DNA of 64,000 nucleotides from Ganoderma boninense (GCA_002900995.3 CM035305.1:4076467-4140466), one strand, 5' to 3'; shown: positions 32,095 to 43,101, counted from the stretch's first letter. Notes: a model not told the origin generated them from the letters alone. Translations and numbers: made by a program.

Positions 32095-33126
32095 TGTGAC
32101 GGCCTTGATCTAGTGGTCTCAATGGTGAGCATTGACTTTCGCTTTGACTTCGACAGTGGGCTAACCTTATGCTCAATCCTGAACTCCTTCAGGACTTTGG
32201 CGAATGCGGCAGCGAGGTTGACCCTGGTGTGAGAGCAAGCAACCTCCACAAGGTAGAGGAGGAAACAGACTGGTTCTCCATTTTGCTCAAAGTGCACCAT
32301 GATCGCGACAAATGCACGATGGTTCGGAGATGTCCACGCGTCCGTAGCAAAGTGGAGCGCGCCTTCATGGTCCTATGGTATGTGTCAATCCGTGATCGGC
32401 GTTTGGACGTGTTTGATGACAAGTACTGACCTGCAATAACTTGGCAATCCGGCTCCTAGTGCGCTGGAACACCTCCGTCATGTCGCGCGCCACAGTCAAT
32501 GGGGATGGAAGGTAGTAACCCGGATGCCCGGTCTTCATCAGCACCTTGAAGCCGGGGTCGTTGACGATCCGGAAAGCCCTCAACAACTCACAGACCCACT
32601 TGACGATCTCAACCTGGGTCTCGGTGCGATTGTGCTGATGCGCACTGTATGTGATCTGACCTGCTTTGCATTCGAAGTGAGCGGTGATGGAACCTGTCTT
32701 TAGGATGCTTCTGATGACATCCTTGCGGGCGATCTAGACAGATGCAGCCTCCGCTGCCGCAGCAACTGTCTCGTTCCCCCAGCATTTGTTCACGTGCGCC
32801 CGCAGGTTCGACGTTGAGGACTGATCCTTCGTGTCCAAAAATCGCCGCACCGTCACGTTGCATCCCTGGTTGGTGCATTTGAAGACATGCGAGCAGCGAC
32901 TCCCTTCGTACCTGATCTCGGGTGTCAGTTCATAGAACACATAGATGGTGCTTGTCCACCACTCCTTCATTGCATCTGCGCATGGCATGCTGATCATCAG
33001 ATCCCGCAGGTCACTTGAATGGCGACAGACATGGCGACTCACTGAGCTGAGCTTCGGCGGTCATCTCTGGCTCATCCACACCCGACCTGGATGAGTCGTC
33101 ATCCCCCTCCAACTCAGAGTCCGCAC
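32095..33126 (-). pseudogene. Minus-strand hAT transposase, BED-finger and N-terminal catalytic fragment
   Basis: Reads from the acidic stretch SELEGDDDSSRSG through a probable intron into DAMKEWWTS, a BED zinc finger (CSHVFKCTNQGCN ... LRAHVNKCW), the helical IVKWVCELLRAFRIVNDPGF region, DAWTSPNHRAFVAIMVHFE (the first catalytic Asp region) and NLAAAFAKVLKEFRIEHK. A 56-bp intron (32110-32165) precedes IKAVT, whose codons are completed at 11835. The gene is stopped here only by the element ending at 32094. This is a BED-type hAT transposase common in basidiomycetes. Confidence 0.82.
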
Positions 33127-33339
33127 TAAGGCTGAACACGGTTACAGTTAACACTGCGGTTAACAGTTAACCGAGCCGCACTTTGAGCCGCAGTTATACG
33201 AGCCACGGTTTAATGTTAACCGTGGTGCAGTTAACTGCGGCTCCGGATCAAGGGTACAATAGAACACTTTAAACCGCAGTTTAACCGTGGTTTACAACAC
33301 TATATTAAATACATAATATTTACATATTTAATGCTATTG

Positions 33340-33412
33340 TACCAGCCGGGAATTGAACCAGAGACCCGGTTTATTCAAACAGCCGTGCTAACCACTGCAC
33401 CATGAGCTCTTA
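33340..33412 (-). other. tRNA-like sequence in the MITE (minus)
   Basis: Read on the minus strand: GTGCAGTGGTTAGCACG as the D arm/A box and CTGGTTCAATTCCCGG as the T arm/B box. The acceptor halves do not pair, so it is a degenerate tRNA. Confidence 0.5.
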
Positions 33413-33454
33413 ACTACCTTATATGCAACTATATCCATATACCAACGACCTTAT

Positions 33455-33497
33455 TGAGTGTTATCTTATCTTATCTATCTTATCTTATCTTATCTCA
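33455..33497. repeat. (TTATC)n pentanucleotide run in the MITE
   Basis: About eight imperfect TTATC/CTTAT units, equivalent to tandem GATAAG on the minus strand. Confidence 0.85.
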
Positions 33498-33539
33498 GTA
33501 ACAATAGTACTTATTATATTAGTTACCTATGGCTGTAAT

Positions 33540-33622
33540 GGTCCGTTGGTGTAATGGTTAGTACGCCTAATCGAATGAATGCAGAGCCTTGAGGTCTCCG
33601 GTTCAATTCCCGGTTGGAACAC
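33540..33622 (+). other. tRNA-like sequence in the MITE (plus)
   Basis: GGTGTAATGGTTAGTACG resembles a D arm with A box. CCGGTTCAATTCCCGG is a perfect T arm with B box. The acceptor ends pair poorly and the anticodon arm is unclear, so this is not a functional tRNA. Confidence 0.5.
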
Positions 33623-33811
33623 TATTATATTAACAACTATTAAGCATCCCTGCGGTTTATAAATTGAGCCGCGGTTTACACATTAACTGAACCGCAGTTA
33701 ATAATAAACTGCGGTGCGGTTAAGCCGCGGCTCTGGATCAAGCCTTACGGAGGGCTGTTAACTGCGGTCACGGCTCCAGCTCAACCGCGGTTTGAGCCGT
33801 GTTCAGCCTTA

Positions 33812-34242
33812 GTCCGCACCATGCACAAGCGCGAACCCATCTTCCTCCAACCCATCATCTTCCGCGGCTACCCCCTTCTTTGTCCCTCTACTGCCCTTCT
33901 TCGAACCTTGACCCCCTTCGGAGCTGGGCTGTGACCCTTTCCACGCTGCTCTTTGGCCCCTTGTGTGCTCACTGACGCACCACTGCCAGCCACGCTGGCA
34001 CCACTCTTCGTGCGTGTCTCAGCGCCCACCGCTGTCGAATCTGCGGCACGTGCCTTCCCAGAGGCACCTGCTTCTCCACGATCAAGGTTCGAAGGCTCAG
34101 TAAGTGTCTGCTTCAAGTGTGATGTGTGCCGAGAGAACTTCATACCTCCACCGCGACTCCCGCCGCCACGGGCACAGGTCTTCTTTGAAGGGGGGGATCT
34201 TGTCGCGGTTGTGGTTTCCGTGCATTTCCGGCTCTTGGACAT
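33812..34242 (-). pseudogene. Minus-strand hAT transposase, N-terminal exon
   Basis: Begins MSKSRKCTE at 34242 and encodes a basic, Ser/Ala-rich leader. A frameshift near 33930 is needed to connect with the acidic frame ending AEDDGLEEDGFALVHGAD at the MITE border. The start is the first ATG in an open stretch; no TIR of the parent element was found upstream. Confidence 0.55.
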
Positions 34243-34695
34243 AGTCGATGGTGCTCGTGGGGTAGGATGGGATATGTAATGTTAAAGTTCTCAGACTTGG
34301 GGTTCTTAGATCCTGATTCCTCTTCGTCTCAGGAGGTTGGCAGTGGCTCTCAGTGCCGGGTGGCTTAAAACTATATAGTACCTGAATAATCTGTCCCCAA
34401 TAGTATATACACAGTATGTTGTACAACATAAGCTTACATATGCAGCAACACGAGGCTTTTCCGTCTGATAATCAGCTCGCGGAGCTCCCGTATGGTGAGT
34501 CTCGACTCCGGTGCCAATGCTTCTGACTTGGATGAGATATTTCGAAGGCCGCAGGCACTTGTTACGGCGCCTATACCCGTACCCTTGTCCATGGGTATCG
34601 GGTTGCCTATAGGGTCTGAAAATCTATACCCCCACCCTCACCCTTGGCACACACCCTTGTTAACCCTCGAGGGTGGCTGACACCCTTGATACAGC
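34243..34695. other. Boundary region between hAT and DUF6589 relics
   Basis: No gene. Between about 34570 and 34695 the word ACCCTTG occurs four times together with CCATGGGTATCGGG. The DUF6589 frame is lost exactly at the right edge of this stretch, so it may be the end of another inserted element. Confidence 0.4.
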
Positions 34696-36314
34696 CTACC
34701 GATAACAGATAAGCCCCCGGATGCGCTCAACTGTGAGTTGGTCGCTGACCCACACAAGAATCTCAGTGGTCCTTCCCTCAACAAGGCCCCTCAAGTTGTC
34801 CTCTGAGATGCCCATCTGCTGGAGCCAGATGTTGTTGCACAGATGGTCTGTCCCATCGTAAGTGCTTTTGTCGACCTCGACCATCTGGAGAATGTGTTGC
34901 TTAGTCACGTGCTCTGAACCACATGGAAGCAAATCGGTGGGTGGTAGAGCAGCAAGGAGGGGATCATTGCAATGAAGGTAATGCGTGAAGGCTGGTGACT
35001 CGAGGAGGAAGTGAAGGATCTGGTATCGCTGTTGAGCTATGACCCGACTGCAGGCAGCGTCACCCTCGGGGTATTCAGGATCTTCAGCAGCATAAAGAGA
35101 CTCTCACGGGAAATGAGCCTTACTTCCTTCACGCCGCTGTTCTTTGACCTTCTGTGCAATATCTGGGGGAAGAGTCACATGATCTGGGAGGATATAAATA
35201 GTGGCTGCAGAAGCATTGATAAAGTGGTTCATGTTTGCAATCTGCTGCGAGAAAACCCGCATTGGAATATTGAGGTTGTTGTAGGAGCCGAAGTGTAGAA
35301 ACTCACGGATAGCCTTGTGAGGAGTGTCTTGAGAGGTGTTGCGTGAGATGGATGCAAAGGCATTGGCTGTCCACTTGTGGCTCATGACAAAGCTGAGTGC
35401 ATGGAGGACATCAAATGCTCACGCTGAAACACCACATGCTTTGAGATAGACAGACCAGAAGACCGGTAACTGAGCATTGTTGTGTGAGCGGGAATAGAAG
35501 AGCATTGATATAATGATGAGAATCACCTATCCTGATGCTTGAATATGTAGAACACACAAACGATAAATATACAACATACGTAGAAGGGGTTTTTCGATGT
35601 ATTCTTTTGCTGTTGCCATTTTGTCCATGCCAATTGTTGCAAAAGGCACCAAAGAATTGGAGTGCCAGTGGACTAAAGCTGGGTTCCAAAGGCCTGGAAG
35701 TTTATACGTGTGAGATTTTCATGTGAAAGGGGGTCGGTGTCCTGGGGGAGTTGGAGCAGCAGGGTTGCTGCCTTTACCTCCTTCTCTAACATCTCCCCTG
35801 CCCAGTCCATCACAAACTCCCGCAGCCTCTCCTGCCCTCTGCCCTCATGGTGATAGGTAGGAGGGTTCCACCACCGATGTAACACAGCAGAGAAAGACGT
35901 GCTGTTCATAAACACAGTCCGCTCATGGCGGATCTTGCTGTTGGTCATGCAGCGGGAGTCGCCCCAGAAGATGGCATTGAGAAAAAGCTCTAGATGAATG
36001 CCGACCGAGTTCATGTGGGTGATACAACTAAGTACCTGGTCTTCAAGTGTGCCTCCTCCAAGTTCTATGTTTTCCTGCAGCGCGCTCATATAGCTTTCGT
36101 AAAGTTTGGTGTGGGCCTTTGCTGGAGGAGGAGGATTTACCAAGGGAGGAGGTGGTAAAGGTTGATCTTGATGAAAGCCAAGGTAATCAAAGTCGAGATC
36201 AATATCTCCAGGGTCATTGTCAAAAGCAAAGTAATCATCCTCAGAAAACATGGAGGTTTGTGTGTCAAAGGTTTGTGCACAACGTCTACAACCTCCTGGA
36301 CACTGTTCCGCCAT
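34696..36314 (-). pseudogene. DUF6589 domain gene, truncated and with a stop
   Basis: The minus strand gives an acidic start (MAEQCPGGCRRC, ATG at 36314), VLSCITHMNSVGIHLELFLN and HRWWNPP. Then, across introns, come SMLFYSRSHNNAQLPVFWSV, VMSHKWTANAFASISRN, FGSYNNLNIPMRVFSQQI, LLPCGSEHVTKQHIL, YDGTDHLCNNIWLQQMG and VWVSDQLTVERIRGL. These are hallmarks of the DUF6589 proteins that are multicopy in agaricomycete genomes and thought to come from mobile elements. An in-frame TGA lies at 35419-35421. The downstream part after RIRGLICYR is missing, replaced by unrelated sequence. Confidence 0.75.
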
Positions 36315-37658
36315 CCTGATCTTAATAGGTGCCTTAAGCCTCAGGCACCACTGTATACTAGATATTGTCATGCACATGCCATTGTCATAGTGTACAATAT
36401 GAGCTTAAAAACCAGTCTCTCACCACCAATTTTCACAGTAATTTATGCCCTGTTCTCCAGAGGCCAAACCGTCTGCCAACAACCGTCGAAGCAACTGGCG
36501 AGTGGCTAACCTGCACAGAAGTCCTGCCCTCTGATGTGCCACTTGGGCCATGTCACATTTGTAATGCCGGAACCCGGGTACAGTAACCTGGAGGTCACAA
36601 TGCCTCCATCTGAGCACCAAATACACCAGACATTCTTCAGCCCTCTCTCCCCGGCACTCGTTTCTGCCCTCTCCAGATCTATTTACGATCCATTCCATCA
36701 ATTCCCCCTTCCTGATTTGGTTCACTTCCTCCTAAGGCTGCGGAGCATAGTGAAGCTGGGAGCGCCGGGAGGAGAGGGCTGAAGAACAAGTCTGGAGCCG
36801 AGACTACTGCCAACCATGAATACTAGATGGAGAGGACCAAGCCACATTGCGCACCTCTCTCAAGTACCAAAGTGACAGTAGCCTCTTCATCTGCTTGCTC
36901 CCCTTCTTAATATCTGTTGTTAACCTTCTCTATTGGGCCTTGAGGAAACATGTGACAAACTCCACGGCTGCATCGAGGATGTCATTGGTATTGAGTTCTT
37001 TATACGACTTGTTGAATGTGAGCTCCATATAGAACAGCTCTGCATTGAGCATCGTGCTGATCATCGTGGAGACCATATCTGCAGTGATGGGTGGGAAGTG
37101 TGATGTGCGCTGGACATCGAGAGGGAGGATGTGAGGGAAAACAATTGAGACATTTGATTATTAGGACTTGCTGTTTTGCAACGCACCTTTGTTTTCCTTC
37201 CAGCACTGAGCACTGCTTCACCCGACTCTGCTTGGTTTGAGGGAAGGGCGGCAGTGACCGACGATCGATAAGCAGACTAGAGGACTCCGACTCTCCGATA
37301 GTCAACACCAGAGAAGAGGGCAGCAGCAGAGCAGGAGGGTGCAAATAGCAGAGGTCAGATGCCACGGTCAACACCACAACGTCTAGCGAGGAGGAGGAGG
37401 GAGGAAGGAGGAAGGAACAATACTTCACCAGAGGGGATGAGATGATGGAAGACAAGGTGGGGGGTTCAGTAGAAAAGTGCTTGTTGCTTTGACAGACAAA
37501 CTCCCATAAGGCACAGCCTTGTGGGGGGGGGTGTCAAGCCAATGATCAATCCTACCCACTCTCGCACATCCCAGTGTGTGTTGTGGTGTAGACCTGACAC
37601 ACTATCTCACTCTCCTTCCACCTACCCAGTGTATCATGGTGTAGACCCGGTACACTTC
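36315..37658. other. Unassigned sequence left of the Ty3 insertion
   Basis: Around 36940-37100 a minus-strand stretch reads as protein (MVSTMISTMLNAELFYMELT, then DILDAAVEFVTCFLKAQ stop) and may be an exon of an unknown transposon gene. 37110-37450 is low-complexity. The rest shows nothing. The last five bases, ACTTC (37654-37658), are the target duplication of the following element. Confidence 0.4.
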
Positions 37659-38094
37659 TGTCACAGCCTATTGACTGCGCCACCAAACAAACAAACAAAG
37701 GGGCTCACTGATGGGGCACACAGGGGGTGGCAACAGAAGGGAAGAGGATTGATTGCCTAGACTAGAAGGCACAGAGGGGCAGGGGCTGTTAGGCTGCCTA
37801 CAGTGGAAGGGAGGGAAGAACAGAAGACAGAATCTGAGGTTCTTGATCCCACATCACAGCCCTTTATATATTACATGGGAACGGTGCACAGACCATCAGT
37901 TCAGGGCAGGTCCCGGGACCTGTCGCAGGTGAGAGAATGATCTAAGAAGCAGATAAGATAGGGAAAGAGATAAGATAAAAGGAAGAGATGAGATAAAGAA
38001 AAGGGAGATAAGATAAAGGAAAAGATAAGATGAACCGAGAGATAACTTGTCCTGATAAGATGCCAGACTAAGTGTGGCGTGAAAAACTGTGACA
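37659..38094 (-). repeat. 3' LTR of the 37659-53483 element
   Basis: TGTCACAGCC ... AACTGTGACA. It contains CAAACAAACAAA near its left end and a run of five GATAAG words at about 37951-38060, a possible GATA-factor site cluster. Confidence 0.9.
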
Positions 38095-39156
38095 CTACCC
38101 CCTCTTCAAAACTTGAGCTCCAGCGAAACGTTCAAGCCAAACATACCGGTTAAACTGCCTCTGGACTGGGCGCGGGTTTGTGAGCGAGATGGGCTGTGCG
38201 GCCTCCGGGTGTGCGATATGGAACTCGTCCAACAGGTCCTTGCAGTGTTTGACGTTCCGTACTGGCTCCCAGGTGGCTTCGCTAACATCGTATCCTACCC
38301 ACTTCACCAAGTACTGGACATATCCATAGTAGGTCTTCGAGTCGAGTATCTTTTCAACTTCAAACTCGTCATGGCCTTCGACTTCGATAGGATCGGGTTT
38401 GGTTGGGTTTCGGTCACCGATCTCGTCCTCGTGGTAGGGAATAAGCTTTGAGGCATGGAAAACTGGATGAACCTTGTTCTGTGGAGGCAGCTGGAGTTTG
38501 AAGTCCGCAGGTCCTACTTGCTCGACAATCTCGTAGGGGCCAAAGTTCTTGGCTGACAACTTGGCGGCTGACTGTTTGATCTTGAGGTCCTTTCCTTTGA
38601 GCAGTACTTTGTCCCCAACCTTGAACGGCACCTGGCTCTTGTACTGATCATAGTACCACTTCATCCGTTCAGCGGCCAGAGTCAGAGAGGCTTGTGCTTG
38701 TTCTCGGGCTTCCGTGCGGTTTTGGAAGATTTCTTCAAGAGTTGGGAAGCCCAGCTCTCCTTGTACGTCCGGAGCCATCTTGGGGTTGTAGCCATACTCG
38801 ATGAAGAAGGGGGACAGGCCAGTAGACTCATGTGCCATGTTGTTGTATGAAAACTCTGCTGAGGCGAGGAGGGTGGCCCAGTCATTGGGTCGGTGTCCGG
38901 TGAATATCCGCAAGTATTGTTCCAATGACTGGTTGACCCGTTCTGTCTGTCCATCTGTCTGAGGGTGGTATGCCGTCGACATTGATGCCCGGATTCCCAG
39001 CTTCTTGCAAAACTCCTTGAAGAGCGTGCTCGCGAACTGTGTTCCCCTATCTGAGATGACTTGCCGTGGAAGGCCATGTAGCTTCAGGATGTGTTCATAT
39101 ACGAGCTCAGCAGCATCCGATGCTGAGAAGTGGTCATCACATGCAAAGAAGTGAGA
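38095..39156 (-). pseudogene. Ty3 integrase C-terminal part and chromodomain
   Basis: After the TGA at 39157-39159 the frame continues SHFFACDDH, then VISDRGTQF, AYHPQTDGQTERVNQ (integrase acidic residues), GLSPFFIEYG and KVHPVFHASKL. It ends in a chromodomain (EVEKILDSKTYYGYVQYLVK ... TWEPVRNVK). Such chromodomains direct chromoviruses to heterochromatin by binding methylated histone H3. The stop codon at 38095-38097 touches the LTR. Confidence 0.88.
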
Positions 39157-40866
39157 TCATTTTGTTAGCCCATCTACTACCACGGCAATTGCTGTGTATG
39201 TGTTGCCATTCTTGTCATAGGACTCGGGAAGTTGGGTGATGAGGTCTATGCTCCACACTTCCCATGGACCTGCTGGGACTTCGTTTGGCTGCAAGAGACC
39301 ATATGGGGGAACCCGTGATGCTTTGTTCCGTTGGCATGTGTCACAGCCTTTGACATACTTCTTGACATCGATTGTGATTCCTGGCCACCAGTAGTTGCGA
39401 GTGATGAGTTCCTGAGTCTTCCATCGGCCTGGGTGTCTGGCGAGTAGTGTGTCGTGGTGGAGCTTTAGCAGGTCAAGCCGCAGTTGTCTATCCTTTGGCA
39501 CGTAAACTTTGCCTCTACGGAGGAGCAGGCCATTCTCGAAGTTCCATTCCTGTAGTGCCTTTCCAAACTCCCGGGGGCCGCTGTTGAGCAGTGACCTATA
39601 ATCCTTGGTCATTGTGTCGTCTTCCAGTGCCTTTTTGATCCTTTCCAACAGTTGTTCATCGTCAACTTCTGAGGCATGCCCTGGCTGTATTGCTTTGATT
39701 GCAAAAAACTCCGGTTTCAAAAGGGTTTGGCCAGCATTGTCACTGCTTACCCCCTCTTCATGATCTGGCCTCCTGGACAGAGGGTCCGCACGAAGCATGG
39801 TTTTTCCGGGGCGGTGTTGCAGGTTGAAGTTGAATCGTGAAAGGAAAAGACTCCAGCGAGCTTGTCGTCGGGTGAGCTTCTGAGCCTGTTGGAAGTAGGT
39901 AAGGTTGAGGTGATCGGACCAGATTTCAACAGGGATTGGGTGTCCTTCCAAGTAGTGACGGTATTCCTCTAATGCTCGTATGATTGCCAGTAGCTCCTTG
40001 TCATAGATCTCATAGTTGCGTTCATGTTCATTAAATGACTTAGAGTAGAACGCAACAGGGTGCCAGAGGTTGTCTTCTCCGAGCTGTTCTAACACTGCTC
40101 CAGTTGCAAAGTCAGACGAGTCAGTCTCTAGCCGGAATGGTGCAGTGTTGCTAGGAATTCTCAAGATTGGAGCTGTTGTAAACGCGGTCTTGAGGGCCTG
40201 GAATGCTTGTTCTTGTGCTTCTTCCCATTGCCACAGAGAGTCTTTGCACGTTAGAACGGTTAAGGGATGGGCAATCTTGGAGAAGTCCTTGACGAACCGC
40301 TGGTAGAAGTTGGCCAGACCTAAAAATGCCTGGACATGCTTGACCTTGGTTGGAGTTGGCCAGTTCTTAACACCTTCGACCTTTGTGGGATCCATTGTGA
40401 TCGAATCCTTGGAGATAATCAGGCCTAGGAACTCGACTGATGGCTGCTCAAACTTGCACTTTTCTGGCTTGACAAAGAGGTCGTTAGCTCGTAGCTTTTG
40501 TAGTACTCGTTCTGTGAGCTGCCGGTGTAGTGTGAGGTCATCTGTAAAGATGAGGATGTCGTCGATGTAGACTACAACGTGTCTTGTGGCAATTTCCTCC
40601 TTGAGTACTTCGTTCATCATTGCCTGGAAGGTGCTTGGTGCATTACAGAGGCCGAATGTCATTACCGTTGGCTCGTACAGTCCTCGGTGGGTGATGAAGG
40701 CTGCTTTCTCTTCATCACCCTCCCGTATGCGGACATTGTTGTATCCCCATCTCAGGTCTAAGGAGGTGAAAATTGATGACTGAGAGAGTCGGTCGATCAA
40801 GTCCGGTATCCATGGTATGGGAAACTTGTCCTTCTTGGTAGCAGCATTGAGGGCACAATAGTCCTA
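39157..40866 (-). pseudogene. Ty3 reverse transcriptase, RNase H and integrase N-terminus
   Basis: Open from just after TAG 40864-40866 to TGA 39157-39159. It carries the reverse transcriptase catalytic YIDD (VVVYIDDILIF), QAFLGLANFYQRFVKDF, RNase H (DSSDFATGAVL, RNYEIYDKELLAII, SDHLNLTYF) and the integrase HHCC finger (HHDTLLARHPG ... CDTCQRNK). The TAG and two neighbouring Arg-to-Trp and Arg-to-Cys replacements spoil the conserved LRLVQDYRALN block: three C-to-T changes within seven codons. Confidence 0.88.
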
Positions 40867-41765
40867 GACTAGCCATAAACTCCCATCCTTCTTCTTGACA
40901 AAGAAAACTGGTGCTGCAGCAGGGCTCTTGGAACGTCGGATGTATCCCTTGCTTTCCTGCTCATTGATCCAACCATCCAGCGAGTTTTGTTCCTGGGGGT
41001 TTAACGGGTAAAGCTTGGCTGGCTTAGGCAATGTTGCACCTTCTGCTAACTCGATTGGATGGTCGTAGGGCTTGTGTGTTGGCATCCATTCTGACGCTGT
41101 CTTAGAGAAGATGTCACCATACTGGTGGTAATGTGTGGGGACATGACTAGACCAGTATCCCTTGTCTTGTTGTCCCAGTGTTTCTTCCTTCTTCTCTTCG
41201 ACGCGTGCTTGCAGTATCCTGGCATCAGGGTCATCCGAAAACTTCATCCAGTGCACAAACTGGTCAGTATTGTCCCAGGGCTCTGGTTCGAGCTGACCGT
41301 AGCTGTCTCGTACAAACTCCTCTAACCGGGGCTCGTCTATGGCTTGGACCTCCTCTTCCTGTGTCAGTAGTTCCTTGGGGTGGCATGCGGCTGGGCATTG
41401 TGTGAAGTTGACTTGTCCATTCTTCCAATCGATTTCGGGGTTGTGTTCCCTCAAGAAGGTCATCTCAATAATGAGGTCTCGATTCCCAATGTCGGTAACC
41501 AAGAATGACTGCCAACTGGTGTGCTTTCCAATGGTGACCATGAATCGTGTGTAGTGAGTGATGAGGCCCTTCTTGTTTTCCGTTGCGTCTGCGTTGAAAA
41601 CTCGTATGTCCCTGGAAAGCCGCCGCAATTCTAAACCATGTTCCTGAACGAACCGATAGTATGCAAAACTAGAGTAGGCTCCACAGTCTACTAGGGCTTC
41701 TGTCTGGATTTCACGTTTGCCTTGCTTGAGGGTAAGTCCTAGATCTAACGATTGCTTTTGCCTGT
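40867..41765 (-). pseudogene. Ty3 protease and start of reverse transcriptase
   Basis: Retropepsin-like frame with VDCGAYSSFAYYRF (the usual DSG reads DCG, probably inactive), DLIIEMTFLREHNPEIDW and the linker into the reverse transcriptase N-terminus (YIRRSKSPAAAPVFFVKKKD). It is separated from the main reverse transcriptase by the TAG at 40864-40866. Confidence 0.8.
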
Positions 41766-41867
41766 GAGATGAGGCAAGGTATATATAATGTGATCTAGGT
41801 ACAAAAGATTCCTCTAAGTGGCTAACGCTACTACTACATATAGACCGGATGTTACGACCAGACTTCG

Positions 41868-42308
41868 TTACATCCGCTGGAGAAAATCCTGCTCGTCAAC
41901 CTCGACGATCCGCGTGGTAGTCTCCTGCTCCGGGGCCTTGTTCTTCTTCTTGAACGCCTTGAGCGCATTGATGACAAACTCCATTCGGTCTTGATCTTGA
42001 CTGTCTTCGCCCATAGCGCGTACTCGAGTGCCTTTTGCCTTTGTCGTGTCCGGGAGCTCGTAGTACCCTTTGTATACCGGGTTTTGACACTTGACACCAG
42101 TCTTGAAGGGATGCCGACCACAGCGGAAACAGAGCTTCTTGGCGAGCCATTCCTCCTGCTCCTTGGAGAGCTTTTCCGGTTTGTGTACAGTGTCGATGTC
42201 CATAGCATTTGGGTCTCGGGCAGGCTTTGACGATGTTGGCTGATGGACTCCTTGGTAGTTCATCTCGATCCCTAGTGCCCAGTCTAAGAAGTCTTCCCAT
42301 CGGTCCGG
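41868..42308 (-). pseudogene. Ty3 gag, C-terminal part with zinc knuckle-like motif
   Basis: Reads PDRWEDFLDWALGIEMNYQ directly after the nested element, then AMDIDTVHKPEKLSKEQEEW and a CFRCGRHPFKTGVKC finger (non-canonical zinc knuckle spacing). It ends at 41868-41870. The N-terminal part of the same gag is at 51172-52309. Confidence 0.8.
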
Positions 42309-42938
42309 TGTGGTAGTGTCGAGTATGACACTCGTATACCCACCGTACTGACCGTCCCCGGGCCGGCGCCTTATGCGATCCGGTCGCCCGCCTCGTCCGT
42401 CGCGCTCGCTCACTTCACTGTCCTGTTTACGTCCACCTGCTTCCCCGCTCCGATTTGTGCCGTTTGTTATCTCGTCTCATCTCTTTCGTACCATTCCGCT
42501 CTTTGTTCCAGACCGTCTCCCCTCATGTCCTCGACCAAGTTCCGCTGTCATCTTACTCAAGGCTGTGCTGACAGCCTCAGTCCTTCCTTATCTAGGTATT
42601 ATCCGTAGCCTCGCTTTAGATACCCGCTGGGTTTGCCGTTTTGGCCCCAGCTTCCACTCATTCTCCCTCCTTCTTGCACACACTCTCTCTGTATCCCGAA
42701 CCCGAATCTATTGTCCCGTATTCGACTCGACGATCTCTCCGCAAGCGCGACACGCAACCAACCGCAAGCGCGGCACCCTGCTGACCTCCGCAAGCGCGGA
42801 CAGTCCCCATCCGTCCTAACTCCGTACCTCTCACGCCACCCGTCTGAGTACGCTCGGACGCCCGCACCTCAGCTTCAAGTTCGACATCCGCCCCACGTTC
42901 TCGACGAGGAGACGAAGGAAGCTCTCTCTCCTTCGACA
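42309..42938 (+). repeat. 5' LTR of the nested element
   Basis: A 630-bp direct repeat of 50536-51171. It contains repeated CGCAAGCGCGG words (about 42735-42800), also present in the other copy. Confidence 0.9.
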
Positions 42939-42939
42939 G

Positions 42940-42956
42940 TGGAGCCCACCGCGAGG
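42940..42956 (+). promoter_or_regulatory. Primer binding site of the nested element
   Basis: One base after the LTR the sequence reads TGGAGCCCACCGCGAGG. The leading TGG is complementary to a tRNA CCA end, so this is a conventional tRNA 3'-end primer site. I cannot name the tRNA. Confidence 0.65.
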
Positions 42957-43101
42957 GGTGGTGTTCGAATTATAGCTGAGTGTTCCTAATCGAATCTGAA
43001 CGTATTTTCCCCTACCCCCTTTCGCGGCCTGACTGCCGCGCTCTACCATCAAGCTGTCCTATCCTCCTGCCCCATATCCCCCGGCATCTATCGCACCCAC
43101 T

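Larger units (their letters stand above)
33127..33811. mobile_element. hAT-type MITE with embedded tRNA-like sequences
   Basis: A 685-bp element with ends TAAGGCTGAACACGG and CCGTGTTCAGCCTTA. It has a perfect 8-bp duplication, GTCCGCAC, at 33119-33126 and 33812-33819. It interrupts the N-terminal acidic region of the minus-strand hAT gene and the frame resumes cleanly (HGAD then SEL). Both subterminal zones are packed with AACCGCGGTT/AACCGTGGTT-like words. It contains two tRNA-like sequences in opposite orientation and a (TTATC)n run. It has no coding capacity, so it must be mobilised in trans. Confidence 0.9.

Noticed and set aside
42735..42800. Regularly spaced CGCAAGCGCGG words, considered as a CRISPR-like array
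   Set aside because: They lie in an LTR, occur again in the other LTR, spacers are not unique, and the organism is eukaryotic.
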